NCBI GenBank assembly: GCA_964470515.1
Contig: CAYYDD010000002.1
Span: forward strand, 1 to 64,000
DNA from: RGIG3009 sp964470515
GTDB lineage: Bacteria; Bacillota; Clostridia; Oscillospirales; Acutalibacteraceae
Length of the DNA stretch: 64,000 nucleotides
Direction of reading: 5' to 3'
Shown here: in pieces, positions 32,001-40,520 of the stretch
How the letters are laid out: every line of letters begins with the position of its first letter
Numbering within the stretch: the first letter of the stretch is position 1
Program-made: the position numbers and the translations under genes
Notes under the pieces: generated by a model
What the model saw: only the letters and a program-made list of their open reading frames with translations
The model's database searches: none
What the model was told of the DNA's origin: nothing

Positions 32001-32894
32001 ATGACGTTGAAGATCGATCTCATTGCTCATATCACCCGGCAGATGCCGGATTTTTCGAAGGGTCAGCGGCTCATTGCTGCCTATATTCTGGAGCATTACG
32101 ATTCCGCCGCGTTTATGACGGCGTACGCCCTCGGCGATGCCGTCGGCGTCAGCGAATCCACCGTGGTGCGCTTTGCGACGGAGCTGGGCTTCTCCGGCTA
32201 TCCGCGTCTTCAAAAGGCGATGCAGGAGCTGGTGCGCAGTAAGCTCACGAGTGTGCAACGCGTGGAGGTCACCCGCGCCCGTATGCGGGACGATGAGGTG
32301 CTGGAAAACGTGATGTCCTACGATATGGCCAACATCCGTCAGACCTTAGCGGAGCTTGATCCGCAGGTGTTTGATGCCTCGGTGGATGCACTGGTACGCG
32401 CCCGCCGTGTGTATATTTTCGGTGCGGGCAGCTGCCGCGCACTGGCCAACTTCTTAGCGTATTATCTGAAATTACTTCTGCCGGATGTCCGGCTGATCTC
32501 CACCTCGGGCGAAACCGAGATTCTGGAGGAGATGTTCCCCATCAGCGTGGAGGATGCCATCATCGGTATCACCTTCCCGCGGTATTCGGCACGTGCCGTC
32601 AAGGCACTGCACTTTGCTCATTCCCGCGGTGCGCAGGTCATCGCCGTTACTGATAGCCAGCGTTCACCCATTGCGGATTTTGCTACCTACCTGCTGCTGG
32701 CACACAGCGATATGGCCACCATCGTGGATTCGCTGGTCGCGCCGCTCAGTGTCATCAATGCGCTGACGGTCGCTATCTCGCTCAAGCGGATGGAGGCCAA
32801 CCGTGCCACACTCACCGAGCTGGAATCGCTGTGGGAGACTTATCAGGTCTACCAGCCCATGGAAAAGCACATAGCGGAGGCTACCGATGAGTGA
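32001..32894 (+). CDS. MurR/RpiR-family transcriptional regulator
   Basis: The 297-residue protein has an N-terminal HTH (QRLIAAYILEHYDSAAFMTA, then VGVSESTVVRFATELGFSGY). A C-terminal SIS domain (VDALVRARRVYIFGAGSCRA, IGITFPRYSARAVKALHFA) binds phosphosugars in this family. The sugar is unknown, although nagB and rpiB occur in the window. Its last 8 bases overlap the flavoprotein gene, so they are co-transcribed. A palindrome inside its own promoter suggests autoregulation. Confidence 0.88.
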   Translation: MTLKIDLIAHITRQMPDFSKGQRLIAAYILEHYDSAAFMTAYALGDAVGVSESTVVRFATELGFSGYPRLQKAMQELVRSKLTSVQRVEVTRARMRDDEVLENVMSYDMANIRQTLAELDPQVFDASVDALVRARRVYIFGAGSCRALANFLAYYLKLLLPDVRLISTSGETEILEEMFPISVEDAIIGITFPRYSARAVKALHFAHSRGAQVIAVTDSQRSPIADFATYLLLAHSDMATIVDSLVAPLSVINALTVAISLKRMEANRATLTELESLWETYQVYQPMEKHIAEATDE

Positions 32895-34122
32895 GCCGTT
32901 ACACGTTGTTATTGTCGGCGGCGGCGGCGCCGGACTGATGGCAGCAGGCTGTGCCGCACGGCGTGGCTTTCGTGTCACGGTGGTCGAGCGTAACGAACGT
33001 CCCGCCCGCAAGGTGATGATTACCGGCAAGGGTCGCTGTAATGTCACAAACGACAGCACGCCCGCCGATTGTGTCGCCAATGTCCCCGGCAACGGTCGGT
33101 TTTTGTACAGTGCGTTTTCCGCGTTTTCTCCGCAGGATACGGTGCAGATGTTTACCAAACTCGGCGTTCCGCTCAAGACTGAACGCGGTCGCCGGGTGTT
33201 TCCGCAGTCGGATAAGGCCGTGGACATCGTGGATGCGCTGGTGCGCTATGCCCGCTTCGGCAGCACACGGTTTATCACGGGTCGCGTTACCCGCTTGCTG
33301 ATCGAGGACGGCGTGTGCTGCGGCGTTGCTTTGGAGAATGGACAGGAGCTGCCCGCCTACGGTGTCATCGTGTGCACGGGCGGATGCTCGTATCCGGGCA
33401 CCGGCTCCACCGGCGACGGCTATGAGCTTGCCCGTCAGGCGGGGCACACCATCATTCCGCCGCGTCCGTCGCTGGTGCCTCTGGAGATCAGCGAGCCGTG
33501 CTGTGCAGATATGCAGGGTCTCTCTCTGCGGAACTGTTCATTGTCTGTCACCGATACCGTTACCGGCAAACCGGTGTTTGAGGAATTTGGTGAGATGCTG
33601 TTTACACACTTCGGCGTATCCGGCCCGCTGGTGCTCAGTGCCAGTGCCCATCTGCGCGATATGGTGCCCGGTCGCTATCGACTGTCTGTCGATCTCAAGC
33701 CCGCGCTTACGCCCGAGCAGGTGGATGCGCGGCTGGTGCGTGAGTCGGAGGAAAAGCCCAACGCGTGCGTCGGCAATATGCTGGCAGCGTTGCTACCGAG
33801 GTCGCTCATTGCTCCCGTGCTGCGGGCGGCGCAGGTGGCGGGGGAGACCAAGTGTCATTCCGTGCCCCGCGAGGCGCGGCAGCGGCTCGGTGCGGCGCTC
33901 AAGGGCTTCCCGCTGACTGTGCAGGGCTTTCGCCCTATTGCTGAGGCGATCGTCACGGCGGGTGGGGTCAGCACCAAGGAGCTGAACAGCAAAACGATGG
34001 CTTCGCGCTTGGTCAGCGGGCTGTCGTTCGCCGGGGAGGTCATCGACGTGGATGCGTATACCGGTGGCTTCAATCTTCAAATCGCCTTTTCCACCGGCGT
34101 GGCCGCGGGGAATTATATTTAA
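32887..34122 (+). CDS. BaiN/HI0933-family FAD-dependent oxidoreductase
   Basis: The 411-residue protein has an N-terminal Rossmann motif VVIVGGGGAGLMAAGCAARR, then VMITGKGRCNVTND and DGYELARQAGHTI. The C-terminal GGVSTKELNSKTMASRLVSG and TGGFNLQIAFSTG complete the flavoprotein fold of the HI0933/YhiN/BaiN group. Reported activities include reduction of bile-acid intermediates, but most members are uncharacterised, so no substrate is given. The stop codon coincides with the TA target of the MITE described below. Confidence 0.88.
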   Translation: MSEPLHVVIVGGGGAGLMAAGCAARRGFRVTVVERNERPARKVMITGKGRCNVTNDSTPADCVANVPGNGRFLYSAFSAFSPQDTVQMFTKLGVPLKTERGRRVFPQSDKAVDIVDALVRYARFGSTRFITGRVTRLLIEDGVCCGVALENGQELPAYGVIVCTGGCSYPGTGSTGDGYELARQAGHTIIPPRPSLVPLEISEPCCADMQGLSLRNCSLSVTDTVTGKPVFEEFGEMLFTHFGVSGPLVLSASAHLRDMVPGRYRLSVDLKPALTPEQVDARLVRESEEKPNACVGNMLAALLPRSLIAPVLRAAQVAGETKCHSVPREARQRLGAALKGFPLTVQGFRPIAEAIVTAGGVSTKELNSKTMASRLVSGLSFAGEVIDVDAYTGGFNLQIAFSTGVAAGNYI

Positions 34123-34391
34123 CCGCAACTGACGCATTCAAGCCCGCCTAAAACGGCGGATTTGTGGCGCTTTGTGGCTTGTTATCATCGCAAGGCGGGC
34201 GCCTTGTTTCTTCTGCCGCACCCCAAATCATCCCCCAATCCGTCCGTTTATAGGTCGGAGAATTTACTTTGAGGGAACTGGTGTGGGTGCAAGAGCAAAC
34301 ACAGTAAATCCTTTTGGATTTACGAGTATTTTAGGGCAACAGACGTAGCGTTTTCCCAAAGTAAATCGGGTTAGAATGCGTCAGTTGTGGT
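34122..34391. mobile_element. MITE with terminal inverted repeats and TA target duplication
   Basis: The left end ACCGCAACTGACGCATTC and the inverted right end ACCACAACTGACGCATTC match at 22 of 25 positions when extended to 25 bases. TA flanks both ends (34120-34121, 34392-34393), as for IS630/Tc1-type transposition. The element is 270 bases, has no ORF, and contains an internal GTAAATCC-TTTT-GGATTTAC hairpin and several AGTAAATC words. Confidence 0.75.
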
Positions 34392-34407
34392 TAGAGGATG
34401 TTGACTT

Positions 34408-35088
34408 ATGATGAACACGACCGTAGCTGTAGCCATTGACGGGCCGTCCGGTGCCGGGAAGAGCACCATTGCCCGTATTCTGGCGACCGATCTGGGCTTT
34501 GTGTATGTCGATACCGGTGCTTTGTACCGCGCTGTTGGTCTGGCGATGCTGAGCCGCGGCATCGACCCGCACGACGAAGCCGCCGTTACGCCGCTGCTGT
34601 CGGAGTTGCAGGTGTCGCTCGGCTACGTTGACGGTGCCCAGCGCGTGTTTTTAAACGGCGAGGATGTCAGTGACCGCATCCGCACCCCCGAGGTGTCGAT
34701 GGCGGCCTCTGCCGTGTCGGCGTTGCCGCCGGTGCGTCGGTTCCTGTTCGATCTGCAGCAGGATACCGCCCGCCGTCAGAACGTCATTATGGATGGTCGC
34801 GATATCGGCACCGTCGTGTTGCCGTTTGCCAAGGTTAAGGTGTTTCTTACCGCTTCGGCCGAGGATCGGGCACAGCGTCGCTTTGAGGAATTACAGCAAA
34901 AGGGCGTTGCCACCACCTATGACGAGGTGCTCCGCGATATGAAGGAGCGCGATCACAACGATTCCCACCGCGTTGCGGCACCGCTGCGTCCTGCGGAGGA
35001 TGCCGTGCTGGTGGATACCAGCGGCAACACGCTGGAGCAGTCGGTGGCACTGCTCAAAGCACTGGTCAAAGAACGTCTGAAAGGATGA
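34408..35088 (+). CDS. cmk: Cytidylate kinase
   Basis: It phosphorylates CMP and dCMP. The P-loop AIDGPSGAGKSTIARILA, GFVYVDTGALYRAV, the IMDGRDIGTVVLPFA block and RDHNDSHRVAAPLRPAEDA are classic. Length 226 is normal. It begins the cmk-plsC-ispH/S1 cluster common in Clostridia. The MITE ends only 16 bases before its ATG, leaving AGAGGATG as the ribosome site, so the native promoter has been displaced or replaced. The exact first Met (34408 or 34411) is uncertain. Confidence 0.96.
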   Translation: MMNTTVAVAIDGPSGAGKSTIARILATDLGFVYVDTGALYRAVGLAMLSRGIDPHDEAAVTPLLSELQVSLGYVDGAQRVFLNGEDVSDRIRTPEVSMAASAVSALPPVRRFLFDLQQDTARRQNVIMDGRDIGTVVLPFAKVKVFLTASAEDRAQRRFEELQQKGVATTYDEVLRDMKERDHNDSHRVAAPLRPAEDAVLVDTSGNTLEQSVALLKALVKERLKG

Positions 35089-35717
35089 CGGAGCGTATGT
35101 GGTTGGGTCGATTCCTGGTGTATCTGCTGACACCGCCGGTGCGTGCACTGATGCGTGTCAGGATCATCGGTAAAGAGAATATACCGCCCGTGGGCGAAAA
35201 ACTCGTGCTGTGCTGCAATCATATCTCCAACTGGGATCCCGTAGTGCTGGAGGTCGCGCAGCCTACACGGCACATCTATTTTATGGCGAAAGCCGAGCTG
35301 TTTAGCAACCGTCTGTTTGCGTGGTTTCTGGGCAAGCAGATCGGTGCGTTTGCCGTCCACCGCGGCACCGGGGATACCGACGCACTGGCTACCGCCAAGC
35401 AACTGGTGGAGGACGGAAAAATTATGGGTATCTTCCCGGAAGGCACCCGTTCGAAGGATGGTAAGCTGATGCGTGCCAAATCCGGCACCGCGCTCATCGT
35501 GGCGCAGACCAGGGCTACCGTATTGCCGGTAGCGATCGTGGGGCGCGGCCAGCGTCTGCGGCCGTTGCGCCGTACGCTGGTGGTCTACGGCAAGCCTGTC
35601 TCGCCGACCGAGCTGCATCTTGATGGGGAAAAGCCGGATATTCGGTATGCCTCCCGTCGGCTGATGGAGATCATCGGCGAGCTTATTGAGCAACACCGCG
35701 CGGAGGTGGAGCGATGA
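35085..35717 (+). CDS. plsC: 1-acyl-sn-glycerol-3-phosphate acyltransferase
   Basis: The 210-residue protein forms phosphatidic acid at the inner membrane. It has the acyltransferase motifs CCNHISNWDPVVL (HxxxxD), a glycerophosphate-binding IFPEGTRSKDGKL block and ATVLPVAIVG. A hydrophobic N-terminus likely anchors it. It overlaps the cmk stop by four bases and the following gene start by four, so the three are coupled. Confidence 0.93.
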   Translation: MTERMWLGRFLVYLLTPPVRALMRVRIIGKENIPPVGEKLVLCCNHISNWDPVVLEVAQPTRHIYFMAKAELFSNRLFAWFLGKQIGAFAVHRGTGDTDALATAKQLVEDGKIMGIFPEGTRSKDGKLMRAKSGTALIVAQTRATVLPVAIVGRGQRLRPLRRTLVVYGKPVSPTELHLDGEKPDIRYASRRLMEIIGELIEQHRAEVER

Positions 35718-37759
35718 CGATCCGAGTTGCGGAATCCGCCGGCTTCTGCTTCGGTGTGAAGCGGGCGGTGGATGCGGTGTACGAGCTGTTGGACAGCGGT
35801 AAGACCGTCTGTACACTCGGTCCTATTATCCACAATCCGCAAATGGTGGAGCAGCTCTCGCAGCGCGGAGTCCGTATCGTGGACGATGTATCGCAGGTGC
35901 CGCCGGGCGCCACGCTGGTCATTCGTTCCCACGGTGTGCCCGAACGTGTATATCAGGCGTTGGAAAACGCCGGTATTGAGTATCACGATGCCACCTGCCC
36001 GTTTGTTGCGAAGATCCATCGCATCGTGGCCGAGCAGTCGGCCAAGGGAGCGTCGGTGCTGATAGCGGGAGATAAGGATCACCCCGAGGTTATCGGTATC
36101 CGCGGTCATCTGCACGGGTCGTCGTATGTGTTTTCCACCGAGCAGGAGCTGCGGGAACTCATCGAACGGGGCGTTCCTGCCGCCGATGAGCCGCTGATTT
36201 TGGTGGCGCAGACGACTTTTCACACAGATATCTGGAAAAAATGTTCGGAAATCTCAAAAAAACACTATACAAATCTTCAAATCTTTGATACAATATGTAA
36301 CGCAACTGCGCGTCGGCAGGCGGAAGCAGTTGCCCTGTCACGGGAAAGTGATGTTATGGTTATTGTCGGTGGACGCCAGAGCTCCAATACCGCGAAGCTT
36401 CGGGATGTCTGTCAGCAAGGCTGCTGTACGGTGCTTATCGAAACGGCTGCCGAGCTTACGGCGGAACAATTCTCCGGTGCTCGTGCCGTTGGGATCACCG
36501 CAGGAGCGTCTACGCCCGCCGATATTATAAAGGAGGTACTTTCTACTATGTCCGAGATCGTCAACAACAGCGAAGTCAAAGAAACCGAGGTGGCGGAGGC
36601 TACCGAAACTGTCAAATCCTTTGACGAAATGAGTTTTGAGGAGGCACTGGAAGCTTCTCTTCAAAGTTTAACTACAGACGAAAGAGTGCGCGGCATCGTC
36701 ATTGCCATTGCTCCCAATGAGGTGCAGGTAGAGGTCATCGGCCGCAAGCAGACGGGCTACATCCCGGCTGACGAGCTGTCCGCCGAGGGCACCGATCCCG
36801 CGAAGCTGGTCAACATCGGCGATGAGCTGGAGCTGCTCATTATGCGTACCAACGATCAGGAAGGCACCATTATGCTGTCCAAGAAGCGCGTGGATGCCAA
36901 GAAGGGCTGGGATACCATCGTCGCCGCCGGTGAGAGCGGTGAGATTCTCGAGGGTGTCGTGACCGACATCATCAAGGGCGGTATGCTGGTCGTGTCTCAC
37001 GGTGTCAAGGTGTTCGTGCCTGCCTCCCACGCGTCGCTCGCGCGTATGGAGGATCTCAGCCCCCTGCTGAAGACCACCGTTCGCTTCAAGATTCTGGAGA
37101 CCAATCAGGCCCGCCGCCGCGCTGTCGGCTCGGTGCGTGAGGTCGCCCGTGCGGAGCGCAAGGAAAAGGAAGTGGCGTTCTTCGCTCAGGCGGAGGTCGG
37201 CCAGAAGTACACCGGCACGGTACGCTCGCTGACCTCTTACGGCGCGTTCGTCGATCTGGGCGGTGTGGATGGTATGGTCCACGTGTCCGAGCTGTCTTGG
37301 AAGCGCATCAAGCATCCCTCTGAGGTCGTCAACGTCGGCGACGTCGTCGAGGTGTACATCCGCGATCTGGACGTTGAGAAGCGCAAGATCTCGCTGGGCT
37401 ACCGCCGTGCGGAGGATAATCCGTTTGAGATTTTCAAGAGTCAGTATGCCGAGGGCGACGTCGTCACCGCCAAGATCGTGGGTATGACCACGTTCGGTGC
37501 TTTCGCCCAGATCCTGCCCAGCGTGGATGGTCTCATCCATATTTCGCAGATCGCCAACCGCCGTATCGACAAGCCGCAGGATGCGCTGAAGGTCGGCGAA
37601 GAGGTGCAGGTCAAGATCACCGGCATCGACGTGGAGCACAAGCGCATCAGCCTGTCCATCCGTGCCCTGCTGGAGGACGCTCCCGCTACAGAGACTGCTC
37701 CCGAAGCCGCTGACGAGGCTGTTGAGGAAGTTGCCGACGATAAGGCCGACGAGGAGTAA
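35714..37759 (+). CDS. ispH: IspH fused to ribosomal protein S1 (bifunctional)
   Basis: Residues 1-280 are the 4Fe-4S enzyme HMBPP reductase, last step of the MEP pathway. The three cluster cysteines lie in SAGFCFGVKRAV, DATCPFVAKIHR and TICNATARRQ. After an acidic linker (residues 280-320), four S1 RNA-binding domains follow (for example EGVVTDIIKGGMLVVSHGVK, TGTVRSLTSYGAFVDLGGVD, TAKIVGMTTFGAFAQI), then an acidic tail. This fusion is known in Clostridia. An exact AAAGGAGGT sits 10 bases before an in-frame ATG at 36548 (Met279), at the domain boundary, so a separate S1 may also be made. Confidence 0.95.
   Translation: MTIRVAESAGFCFGVKRAVDAVYELLDSGKTVCTLGPIIHNPQMVEQLSQRGVRIVDDVSQVPPGATLVIRSHGVPERVYQALENAGIEYHDATCPFVAKIHRIVAEQSAKGASVLIAGDKDHPEVIGIRGHLHGSSYVFSTEQELRELIERGVPAADEPLILVAQTTFHTDIWKKCSEISKKHYTNLQIFDTICNATARRQAEAVALSRESDVMVIVGGRQSSNTAKLRDVCQQGCCTVLIETAAELTAEQFSGARAVGITAGASTPADIIKEVLSTMSEIVNNSEVKETEVAEATETVKSFDEMSFEEALEASLQSLTTDERVRGIVIAIAPNEVQVEVIGRKQTGYIPADELSAEGTDPAKLVNIGDELELLIMRTNDQEGTIMLSKKRVDAKKGWDTIVAAGESGEILEGVVTDIIKGGMLVVSHGVKVFVPASHASLARMEDLSPLLKTTVRFKILETNQARRRAVGSVREVARAERKEKEVAFFAQAEVGQKYTGTVRSLTSYGAFVDLGGVDGMVHVSELSWKRIKHPSEVVNVGDVVEVYIRDLDVEKRKISLGYRRAEDNPFEIFKSQYAEGDVVTAKIVGMTTFGAFAQILPSVDGLIHISQIANRRIDKPQDALKVGEEVQVKITGIDVEHKRISLSIRALLEDAPATETAPEAADEAVEEVADDKADEE
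36529..36550 (+). promoter_or_regulatory. Internal Shine-Dalgarno and start at the IspH/S1 boundary
   Basis: AAAGGAGGT (36529-36537), ten bases, then in-frame ATG (36548). It would initiate S1 as MSEIVNNSEVKETE. The bases also encode the conserved IIKEVL of IspH, so chance is possible. Confidence 0.5.
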
Positions 37760-37770
37760 GCATCAAAACA

Positions 37771-37803
37771 AAAAAGGAAACGGGTCTCCCGTTTCCTTTT
37801 TTT
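37771..37803 (+). terminator. Terminator of the cmk-plsC-ispH/rpsA operon
   Basis: AAGGAAACGGG-TCT-CCCGTTTCCTT followed by seven T. Confidence 0.92.
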
Positions 37804-37829
37804 GAAACAACGATTGAGGAGGAACTGTA

Positions 37830-38276
37830 ATGATCGCTATTGCTTGTGACCACGCCGGCCCCGCTTTGAAGGAAGAGATCAAGGGTCTGCTTACCGAAAT
37901 GGGCTATACCTACCGTGACTTCGGCACCGACACGTCGGACAGCGTGGATTATCCCGTCTACGCATCCCGCGCGGCTCGAGCCGTTGCCTGCGGCGAATGT
38001 GAAAAGGGCATCGTTATTTGCGGTACCGGCATCGGTATCAGCATTTCCGCCAACAAGGTCAAGGGCATCCGCTGTGCACTGTGCAGTGAGCCGTTGTCCG
38101 CCAAGCTTACCCGCCAGCACAACGATGCCAATATGGTGGCCATCGGTGCCCGCGTGACCGGCGGCGAGTTGGCGAAGGCGATCGTTCGTGCGTTCCTTAC
38201 CACCGAGTTTGAGGGCGGCCGCCATCAGCGTCGCGTTGATCTGATAACAGCGGTGGAAAACGGTGAGGTGCTCTGA
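37830..38276 (+). CDS. rpiB: Ribose-5-phosphate isomerase B
   Basis: It interconverts ribulose-5-P and ribose-5-P. The 148-residue protein has IACDHAGPALKEEI at the start, DYPVYASRAARAV, the catalytic-Cys region GIVICGTGIGISISANKV and RQHNDANMVAIGARV, all typical of the RpiB/LacAB family. GAGGAGGAAC precedes the ATG. It is separated from the upstream operon by a terminator and coupled to the LUD gene. Confidence 0.95.
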   Translation: MIAIACDHAGPALKEEIKGLLTEMGYTYRDFGTDTSDSVDYPVYASRAARAVACGECEKGIVICGTGIGISISANKVKGIRCALCSEPLSAKLTRQHNDANMVAIGARVTGGELAKAIVRAFLTTEFEGGRHQRRVDLITAVENGEVL

Positions 38277-38277
38277 T

Positions 38278-38934
38278 ATGCGTAGTACGTCTGTTGCCGC
38301 GCTGGAGAGCGTGGCTGCGGCACTGCGCCGTAACAATATGTATGCTGTGTGCGTCGGCACTGCCGCTGAGGTGGTGCCGGTACTGCGCACTATCCTGAAG
38401 CCGGGGGACACCGTGGCCGTCGGAGGCTCGCGTACGCTGGAGGAGACTGGGGTGTTGCCTCTGCTGCGCGACGGCGACTATCGGTTCCTGGATCGGTACG
38501 CACCGGGTCTGACCCCGGAGCAGATCCGTGAGGTGTTTGTGGCCAGCCTCGGTGCCGACGTATATCTGTGCTCGGCCAACGCCGTCACCGAACAGGGCGA
38601 GATATACTGCGTGGACGGCAACGCCAACCGTATTGCCGCGCTGTGCTACGGTCCGCGTACGGTAGTGCTGGTGGTCGGCTGCAACAAGCTCGTTCCGGAT
38701 ATCGCGGCGGCACAGTATCGTGTCAAGACCGTGGCGGCCCCCCGCAACACTGCCCGCTTGAACTGTGCTACCCCGTGCGCCGCGACCGGCATCTGCTGCA
38801 AGGCGGACAGCCCCGTGGCCACCGACGGTTGCTCCTCTGCGGCCCGCATCTGCTGCTCGTATCTCGCGCTGGGATACCAGCGCATACCCGACCGAATCAA
38901 GGTGATTTTGGTGAACGAGCCGCTTGGCTTTTAA
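38278..38934 (+). CDS. LUD-domain (lactate utilisation-like) protein
   Basis: The 218-residue protein has the LutC/YkgG-type fold: VAALESVAAALRRNNMYAVC, TVAVGGSRTLEETGVLPLLR, SLGADVYLCSANAVTEQGEI and TVVLVVGCNKLVPDIAAA. C-terminal cysteines (NCATPCAATGICCKAD, ICCSY) are those of the DUF162 subgroup in Clostridia. No lutA or lutB is nearby, so lactate oxidation is not implied. The ATG at 38278 is preferred because GGTGAGGTG precedes it; it starts 2 bases after the rpiB stop. Confidence 0.82.
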   Translation: MRSTSVAALESVAAALRRNNMYAVCVGTAAEVVPVLRTILKPGDTVAVGGSRTLEETGVLPLLRDGDYRFLDRYAPGLTPEQIREVFVASLGADVYLCSANAVTEQGEIYCVDGNANRIAALCYGPRTVVLVVGCNKLVPDIAAAQYRVKTVAAPRNTARLNCATPCAATGICCKADSPVATDGCSSAARICCSYLALGYQRIPDRIKVILVNEPLGF

Positions 38935-38935
38935 G

Positions 38936-38964
38936 CTGACAAAAATTCACAATTTTTGTCGGTG
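38936..38964 (+). terminator. Terminator after the LUD gene
   Basis: GACAAAAATT-CAC-AATTTTTGTC. The T-run lies inside the stem, so it is weak. Confidence 0.5.
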
Positions 38965-39054
38965 GCAAAACCTTTCGCGTTTAAAGCCGAAAACAGCGCC
39001 TATACTATATGTAGTGGTTTGGATGAAAAAATTCCGCTTTTTTACAGAAAATGT

Positions 39055-39082
39055 TTGATTTTTCTAAAAACTATGGTATACT
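39055..39082 (+). promoter_or_regulatory. Promoter of murA
   Basis: TTGATT and TATACT with a 16-base spacer and a TGG just before the -10. About 90 bases of leader precede the start codon. Confidence 0.6.
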
Positions 39083-39175
39083 GGTTTGTGGAGTATAACA
39101 AGGGGTCGTTCTGTCCCTTGATAACAGCCATCCTACATAGCGAACTTTCAATCAAGCTTGCGGGGAGTGGGTAGT

Positions 39176-40462
39176 TTGGATAAGTATATCATCTGCGGTG
39201 AACGGCGCTTGGCCGGCACGGTGGATATCAGCGGCGCGAAAAACGCCGTGGTGGCTATTTTGCCGGCCACGGTGCTCGCCAACGGTGTCTGCCGCATAGA
39301 GAACATTCCGAACATTGCCGATGTGAACACGGCACTGGAGATCTTAGATTCTCTGGGGGCTACCGTGCGCCGCATCGATAAGCATACCGTCGAGATCGAT
39401 TCGCGTACCATCGTCACCCAAACGGTGCCGCACGACCTCGCCAAGAAAATGCGTGCATCGTATTATTTTATCGGTGCGTTGCTGGGTCGTTTCGGCAAGG
39501 CCAGTGTTCCGATGCCGGGCGGTTGCTATTTCGGCGTTCGTCCCATTGATCAGCATCTCAAGGGTTTCACCGCGCTGGGCGCGCAGGTGTTGCCGATGAA
39601 AAACGGGATGATCAGCGCGTGTGCCGAGGAGCTTGTCGGCAACTCCGTGTATCTGGATATGGTGTCGGTGGGTGCTACCGTCAACATTATGCTGGCGGCA
39701 GTATATGCGCAGGGCACCACCGTCATCGAAAACGCGGCGAAGGAGCCGCATATCGTTGATCTGGCCAACTTCCTGAACTCGATGGGCGCGGATGTCCGCG
39801 GCGCGGGCACCGATGTTATCAAGGTGCGCGGTGTCACCCGCTTGTATGGTACCACCTATTCCATCATTCCCGACCAGATCGAAGCCGGCACCTATATGGC
39901 GGCGGCTGTGGCCACGGGTGGTGATGTGACGGTGCGCAACGTCATTCCGAAGCATCTGGAATCCATTACCGCCAAGCTACAGGAAATGGGTGCTCGGATC
40001 GAGGAATTTGACGAGGAGATCCGCGTGTGCGCGGGCGAGAGCATGTGCCACTGCAATGTGAAAACGATGCCGCATCCCGGTTTCCCCACGGATATGCAGC
40101 CGCAGATCGCGGTGTTGCTGTCGATGGCGGAGGGGACAAGCATCATCAACGAGGGCGTGTGGGAAAACCGCTACCGCTACGTGGACGAGCTACGGCGTAT
40201 GGGTGCCGAGATCCAGGTGGACGGCAAGCTCGCCGTCATTCAGGGCGTTCCGCATTTAACGGCGGCTCCCGTCAAGGCGATGGATCTGCGCGCCGGTGCT
40301 GCGATGGTCATCGCGGCTCTGGCGGCTCACGGTGTCACCGAGATCGAGGATATTCAATACATCGAGCGCGGCTACGAGGATCTGGTAGAAAAGTTGCGTG
40401 GTCTCGGCGCGGATATTCGCCGCGTTTCCGAAGACGAGCCCGCATTACAATCCGCACAATAA
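39176..40462 (+). CDS. murA: UDP-N-acetylglucosamine 1-carboxyvinyltransferase
   Basis: First committed step of peptidoglycan synthesis, using PEP. Present are SGAKNAVVAILPAT, the active-site loop MPGGCYFGVRPIDQH with the catalytic, fosfomycin-reactive Cys, MPHPGFPTDMQPQIAVLLS and the C-terminal DLRAGAAMVIAALAA. Length (428) is normal. The TTG at 39176 is chosen because GGGGAGTGG lies just upstream; an earlier in-frame TTG at 39158 has no ribosome site. Confidence 0.95.
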   Translation: MDKYIICGERRLAGTVDISGAKNAVVAILPATVLANGVCRIENIPNIADVNTALEILDSLGATVRRIDKHTVEIDSRTIVTQTVPHDLAKKMRASYYFIGALLGRFGKASVPMPGGCYFGVRPIDQHLKGFTALGAQVLPMKNGMISACAEELVGNSVYLDMVSVGATVNIMLAAVYAQGTTVIENAAKEPHIVDLANFLNSMGADVRGAGTDVIKVRGVTRLYGTTYSIIPDQIEAGTYMAAAVATGGDVTVRNVIPKHLESITAKLQEMGARIEEFDEEIRVCAGESMCHCNVKTMPHPGFPTDMQPQIAVLLSMAEGTSIINEGVWENRYRYVDELRRMGAEIQVDGKLAVIQGVPHLTAAPVKAMDLRAGAAMVIAALAAHGVTEIEDIQYIERGYEDLVEKLRGLGADIRRVSEDEPALQSAQ

Positions 40463-40472
40463 GCTGTTTGGC

Positions 40473-40506
40473 GGCGCACACTGGTTTGAGTGTGCGCCGT
40501 TTTTTA
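40473..40506 (+). terminator. Terminator of murA
   Basis: GGCGCACACT-GGTTTG-AGTGTGCGCC followed by G and six T. Confidence 0.9.
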
Positions 40507-40520
40507 AGAAAGGAAGTATT

